Positions 61,738 through 64,000 of a stretch of DNA of 64,000 bases are shown here, piece after piece (position 1 is the stretch's first letter; every line of letters starts with the position of its first letter). Origin of the DNA: an uncultured Lachnospiraceae bacterium (lineage in GTDB: Bacteria; Bacillota; Clostridia; Lachnospirales; Lachnospiraceae); NCBI GenBank assembly GCA_910587155.1, contig CAJULA010000015.1, positions 25,235 to 89,234 of the forward strand, given 5' to 3'. Under the pieces are notes generated by a model. It saw nothing but the letters and a program-made list of their open reading frames with translations. It did no database searches and was not told where the DNA came from. Both the position numbers and the translations under genes were made by a program.

Positions 61738-62454
61738 CTAATCCCTCTCCAATATCTCCATATACTGCCTGCTCATCATTTTCCGGTATCTTCTGCTGAT
61801 GGAAATATCTATGCCGTCGTCCATGATAATTCTGTCATATTTCCATTCCCGAATGTAATTCACATTGACGTAATAAGACACCTGAACCCTGACGAATCTG
61901 ACGCCGGCCGAGGCCAGCTCCTTTTCCACATCGCTTAGTTTCCCGTTAAAGAAATACAGTTCTTCTGCCAGGTGAATACGGATTTTTCTTCCCATACTCT
62001 CAAAATACATGATCTCCTGCAGAGGTATGCTGTGTCTGCATTTCTGGTAGGAAAAAGTAAATCTTTCATTTTCGGCCGGTCTCATATGCAATACTTTACG
62101 CAGAACCGTCTCCAACCGCTGCTCCGTCACCGGTTTGTCCAGAAAAGCAAACGGCTGTACTTCGATCAGTTTTTTGCAATACTGGTCATACGCAGAGATA
62201 AAGATCAGTACGGTCTGATAATCCGTTTCCCGGATAATCCTGGAAATATCCAGCCCGTTTATCCCTTCCATCTCAATATCAAGAAGCAGGATATCCATGT
62301 GCCCATACAGTCTGATCTCCTGCAGCAGTTCTTCCCCCTCTTCAAAAACATGGACTTCCATGTTTTCTCCCAGTCTCTCGGCAATCCTTAAAACCATGGC
62401 TTTCTGTTTCCTGACTTCTTCCACCATATCATCGCAGATGCCTATTTTAATCAT
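61738..62454 (-). CDS. LytTR-family response regulator (AgrA-like)
   Basis: A 238-residue regulator. The receiver domain begins MIKIGICDD, with the phospho-Asp in ILLLDIEMEG and the Lys in AFLDKPV. The C-terminal LytTR DNA-binding domain runs through IMYFESMGRKIRIHLAEELYFF and FVRVQVSYYVNVNYIREW. It is predicted to activate agrDB and other targets. The start at 62454 matches the family N-terminus; an ATG 12 codons upstream is possible. It precedes the kinase gene with overlapping or adjacent start and stop. Confidence 0.9.
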   Translation of the reverse strand: MIKIGICDDMVEEVRKQKAMVLRIAERLGENMEVHVFEEGEELLQEIRLYGHMDILLLDIEMEGINGLDISRIIRETDYQTVLIFISAYDQYCKKLIEVQPFAFLDKPVTEQRLETVLRKVLHMRPAENERFTFSYQKCRHSIPLQEIMYFESMGRKIRIHLAEELYFFNGKLSDVEKELASAGVRFVRVQVSYYVNVNYIREWKYDRIIMDDGIDISISRRYRKMMSRQYMEILERD

Positions 62455-62541
62455 TTGTAAAATAACGCCCCTTTCCCGGGAATCTCCCATTCTTCCCGCT
62501 TTTCCTTTATTTTACCGACTCACAGATGCAAAGACAAGTAC

Positions 62542-62580
62542 AAAAAAAATGCTGTAATCGCTACGATTACAACATTTTTT
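62542..62580. terminator. Bidirectional terminator upstream of the agr locus
   Basis: AAATG-c-TGTAATCG and CGATTACA-a-CATTT pair around CTA, with eight T on the minus side and six on the plus side. It ends the DUF362 transcript before the response-regulator gene. Confidence 0.9.
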
Positions 62581-62637
62581 GCCTTCGCCTGCGGCCTTTG
62601 CACCGCTCACAATTCAGCCGGCTTATCTATGACGCCT

Positions 62638-63507
62638 TCAGTCGCCTAACCTGACCAGTTCATATTCTCTCACACCGCATCCCAGAGCCTGTGCCGCCTC
62701 GATGGTATGCGCGCCGTTACGGGATTCGATCCGTTCCAGCAGATGTTTCCTGCCCGGGTCTTTGGATGCATATACCAGATCCAGACAGGCCTGATCAATG
62801 GCCACCGGATCGAGAGAAGCCAGGATTCCGATATCAGCCATGCACGGATCTTCTGCCACTGCACAGCAGTCACAATCCACCGACATATTTTTCATGACAT
62901 TGATATAGACAATCTCACCCCTGAAATACTGAATCACGGAATAGGCCGCATCTGCCATGGCTTCCAGGAAAGAATCATGATCCGCTGTCCAGAAATGATC
63001 CGGATTGCCCACACCGTGGATATAGCCTTTCCCATAGGAAGATGCGACACCGATGGAAAGCTGCTTTAAGGCGCCGCCGTAACCGCCCATGGGATGTCCC
63101 TTGAAATGGGAAAGCACCAGCATGGAATCATATGCCGCAATATTCTTTCCCACAAAATTTTTCTGAATCGCCTTGCCGCCCGGTATGGCAAGTTCCAAAT
63201 CCGGCCCTTCTCCGTCCAGAAGATCCACATCAAAATATTTCGTCCATCCGTGCATCTCCAGTGTCTTTAAATGCTTTGCCGTGGTATTTCTCGAACCTTC
63301 ATAGGCTGTATTACATTCCACAACCGTACCGCCCACATATTCGATCATCGGTTTAAAAAATTCCGGCTTCAGGAAATTCTGATTTCCTTCCTCGCCTGAA
63401 TGCAGTTTGACCGCCACACGGCCCTTCAGCTCTTTACCCGCTGCCTGATACAGCTTACATACCTGCTCCGGCTCGATGATGTCCATAAAATAAACTTTCG
63501 GTTTCAT
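62638..63507 (-). CDS. DUF362-family protein
   Basis: A 289-residue protein of the DUF362 family, members of which are often linked to Fe-S proteins. KVYFMDIIEPEQV, VAVKLHSGEEGNQNFL, VLSHFKGHPMGGYGGALKQLSIGVAS and DIGILASLDPVAIDQACLDLVY are the conserved parts. A Cys cluster (MSVDCDCCAVAEDPCM) could bind metal, but no separate ferredoxin domain is present. The second of two close ATGs is eight bases from GGAGGG. It is monocistronic. The biochemical role of the family is not established. Confidence 0.85.
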   Translation of the reverse strand: MKPKVYFMDIIEPEQVCKLYQAAGKELKGRVAVKLHSGEEGNQNFLKPEFFKPMIEYVGGTVVECNTAYEGSRNTTAKHLKTLEMHGWTKYFDVDLLDGEGPDLELAIPGGKAIQKNFVGKNIAAYDSMLVLSHFKGHPMGGYGGALKQLSIGVASSYGKGYIHGVGNPDHFWTADHDSFLEAMADAAYSVIQYFRGEIVYINVMKNMSVDCDCCAVAEDPCMADIGILASLDPVAIDQACLDLVYASKDPGRKHLLERIESRNGAHTIEAAQALGCGVREYELVRLGD

Positions 63508-63567
63508 TGCCATACCCTCCTTTATCTGTCATTGTAGCAGAGAAAGGCCCTTTCTTCAAGCCGGATT

Positions 63568-63711
63568 TTACAGATGTGTACCGATCCAGTACCCCGGCCC
63601 CAGCAGCCAGCTTGTAAAAATCCCATACAAGATCACAGGGCCGGCAATGGTAAATATCTTGCAGCCAATGCCGAATACCTGCCCTTCTGCTTGTGTCAAG
63701 TTAGGAGCCAT
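63568..63711 (-). pseudogene. Membrane-protein remnant
   Basis: A 47-codon frame, starting MAPNLTQAEGQVFGIGC and ending WLLGPGYWIGTHL, contains one hydrophobic segment followed by an aromatic stretch. There is no ribosome binding site, and it begins directly in an AT-rich junction. It reads like a piece of a larger membrane protein left after a deletion. No family is assigned. Confidence 0.4.
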
Positions 63712-63745
63712 TAATTCTTGAAAAAATTAAATATTTGTCTACCTA

Positions 63746-64000
63746 TTACGATTCTTTTCGCAAGCGGTATATCCTTGTCTTATTTCTTCCTATCGCTTCA
63801 ATATCATCCATCACAGAGAGTATTTCTCTCGTCCTCGCCATGCTCAACCCCAGCAGCTCTGCGATATCTCTGGTTTTTGCTGTTTCATTCCCCTGTAAAT
63901 ACAATCTGATTTTTTCTTGATTATTCCTTGTTTTTATCGCTTGTTTTTTATCGCTTGTTTTTATCGCTTGTTTTTTATCGCTTGTTTTTATCGCTTGTTT
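63746..64000 (-). CDS. C-terminal part of a winged-helix protein with tandem repeats
   Basis: An 84-residue C-terminal fragment that continues beyond the right edge. It starts with a nine-residue unit, KQAIKTSDK, given twice plus a diverged third copy, followed by a winged helix: QEKIRLYLQGNETAKTRDIA, ELLGLSMARTREILSVM and IEAIGRNKTRIYRLRK. Such a tail is seen on AlbA_2/Schlafen-type ATP-binding regulator proteins of Firmicutes, which is a likely but unproven identity. The stop is TAA at 63748-63746, followed by a second stop, TAG. Confidence 0.65.
   Translation of the reverse strand, partial: KQAIKTSDKKQAIKTSDKKQAIKTRNNQEKIRLYLQGNETAKTRDIAELLGLSMARTREILSVMDDIEAIGRNKTRIYRLRKES
63920..64000 (-). 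repeat. 27-bp in-frame tandem repeat
   Basis: AAACAAGCGATA followed by AAAACAAGCGAT with alternating 13- and 14-base spacing gives a 27-base period. Two full copies and one diverged copy lie at the right edge and may continue. Each full copy encodes KQAIKTSDK, so copy-number change would keep the reading frame. Confidence 0.8.

Noticed and set aside
63920..64000. Short repeats at the right edge considered as a CRISPR array
   Set aside because: The units are contiguous 27-base repeats without spacers and encode a repeated peptide in frame.

Overview
The window looks like a chromosomal piece of a spore-forming Lachnospiraceae-type Clostridia (Firmicutes). The evidence is the sporulation genes sigH, spoVAD and spoVAE, the order ispF / acetyltransferase / cysE / cysS / mrnC / rlmB / sigH, a CIRCE-controlled clpB, strong AGGAGG ribosome binding sites, an FMN riboswitch and an agr-type peptide quorum-sensing locus. 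Most genes lie on the minus strand. No phage, insertion sequence, rRNA operon or CRISPR array was seen.

Layout from left to right. 1-10500: a sugar-catabolic operon read right to left. A DeoR regulator is followed by a long regulatory gap, an Rbs-type ABC importer (lipoprotein, ATPase, permease), ROK kinase, class II aldolase, divergent 6-phosphofructokinase, VOC protein, PfkB kinase and a DhaK/DhaL-like pair. The DhaK-like protein has lost both substrate histidines. 10700-11800: a frameshifted glycine-rich TPM-type membrane protein gene and a small frameshifted neighbour. 11800-14850: a PnuC-type transporter overlapping a PfkB kinase, then an AT-richer type II restriction-modification pair. 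14870-21650: a HAD-CPBP protease fusion, an unknown gene, clpB and a MATE exporter. 21780-25490: an operon joining a chemoreceptor to a catalytically intact DhaLK and a VOC protein. 25600-31430: the housekeeping cluster. 31600-36080: an orphan gene and ribDE-ribBA-ribH under an FMN riboswitch. 36190-39520: YjfB, PsiE and a polar amino-acid ABC importer.

39540-43170: a PD-(D/E)xK nuclease next to a three-domain RNA-repair enzyme (kinase, calcineurin phosphatase, Rnl1-type ligase), a bacteriohemerythrin, a likely type I toxin and tRNA-Gly(GCC). 43300-46430: a degenerate GH3-like membrane protein, a gap with a strong promoter and a purine-rich RNA candidate, and an anchored transglutaminase. 46500-49600: spoVAD and spoVAE separated by a DUF2156 protein. 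49800-54100: EamA exporter, RidA, a membrane-linked lipase and a stand-alone HgdB-like protein. 54300-58480: a triple PepSY secreted protein, then a sugar isomerase / HAD phosphatase pair divergent from an AraC regulator. 58500-62460: a phosphoesterase with a degraded metal motif and a complete agr locus (regulator, kinase, AgrD, AgrB). 62600-64000: a DUF362 protein, a membrane-protein remnant and the C-terminal end of a winged-helix protein with an in-frame tandem repeat.

The strongest candidates for undescribed biology are the DhaKL-like sugar operon with lost histidines, the kinase-phosphatase-Rnl1 ligase with its nuclease partner, the PnuC-PfkB pair, the HAD-CPBP fusion and the chemoreceptor-DhaLK operon. 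All functions are inferred from sequence recognition alone; no database search was run.
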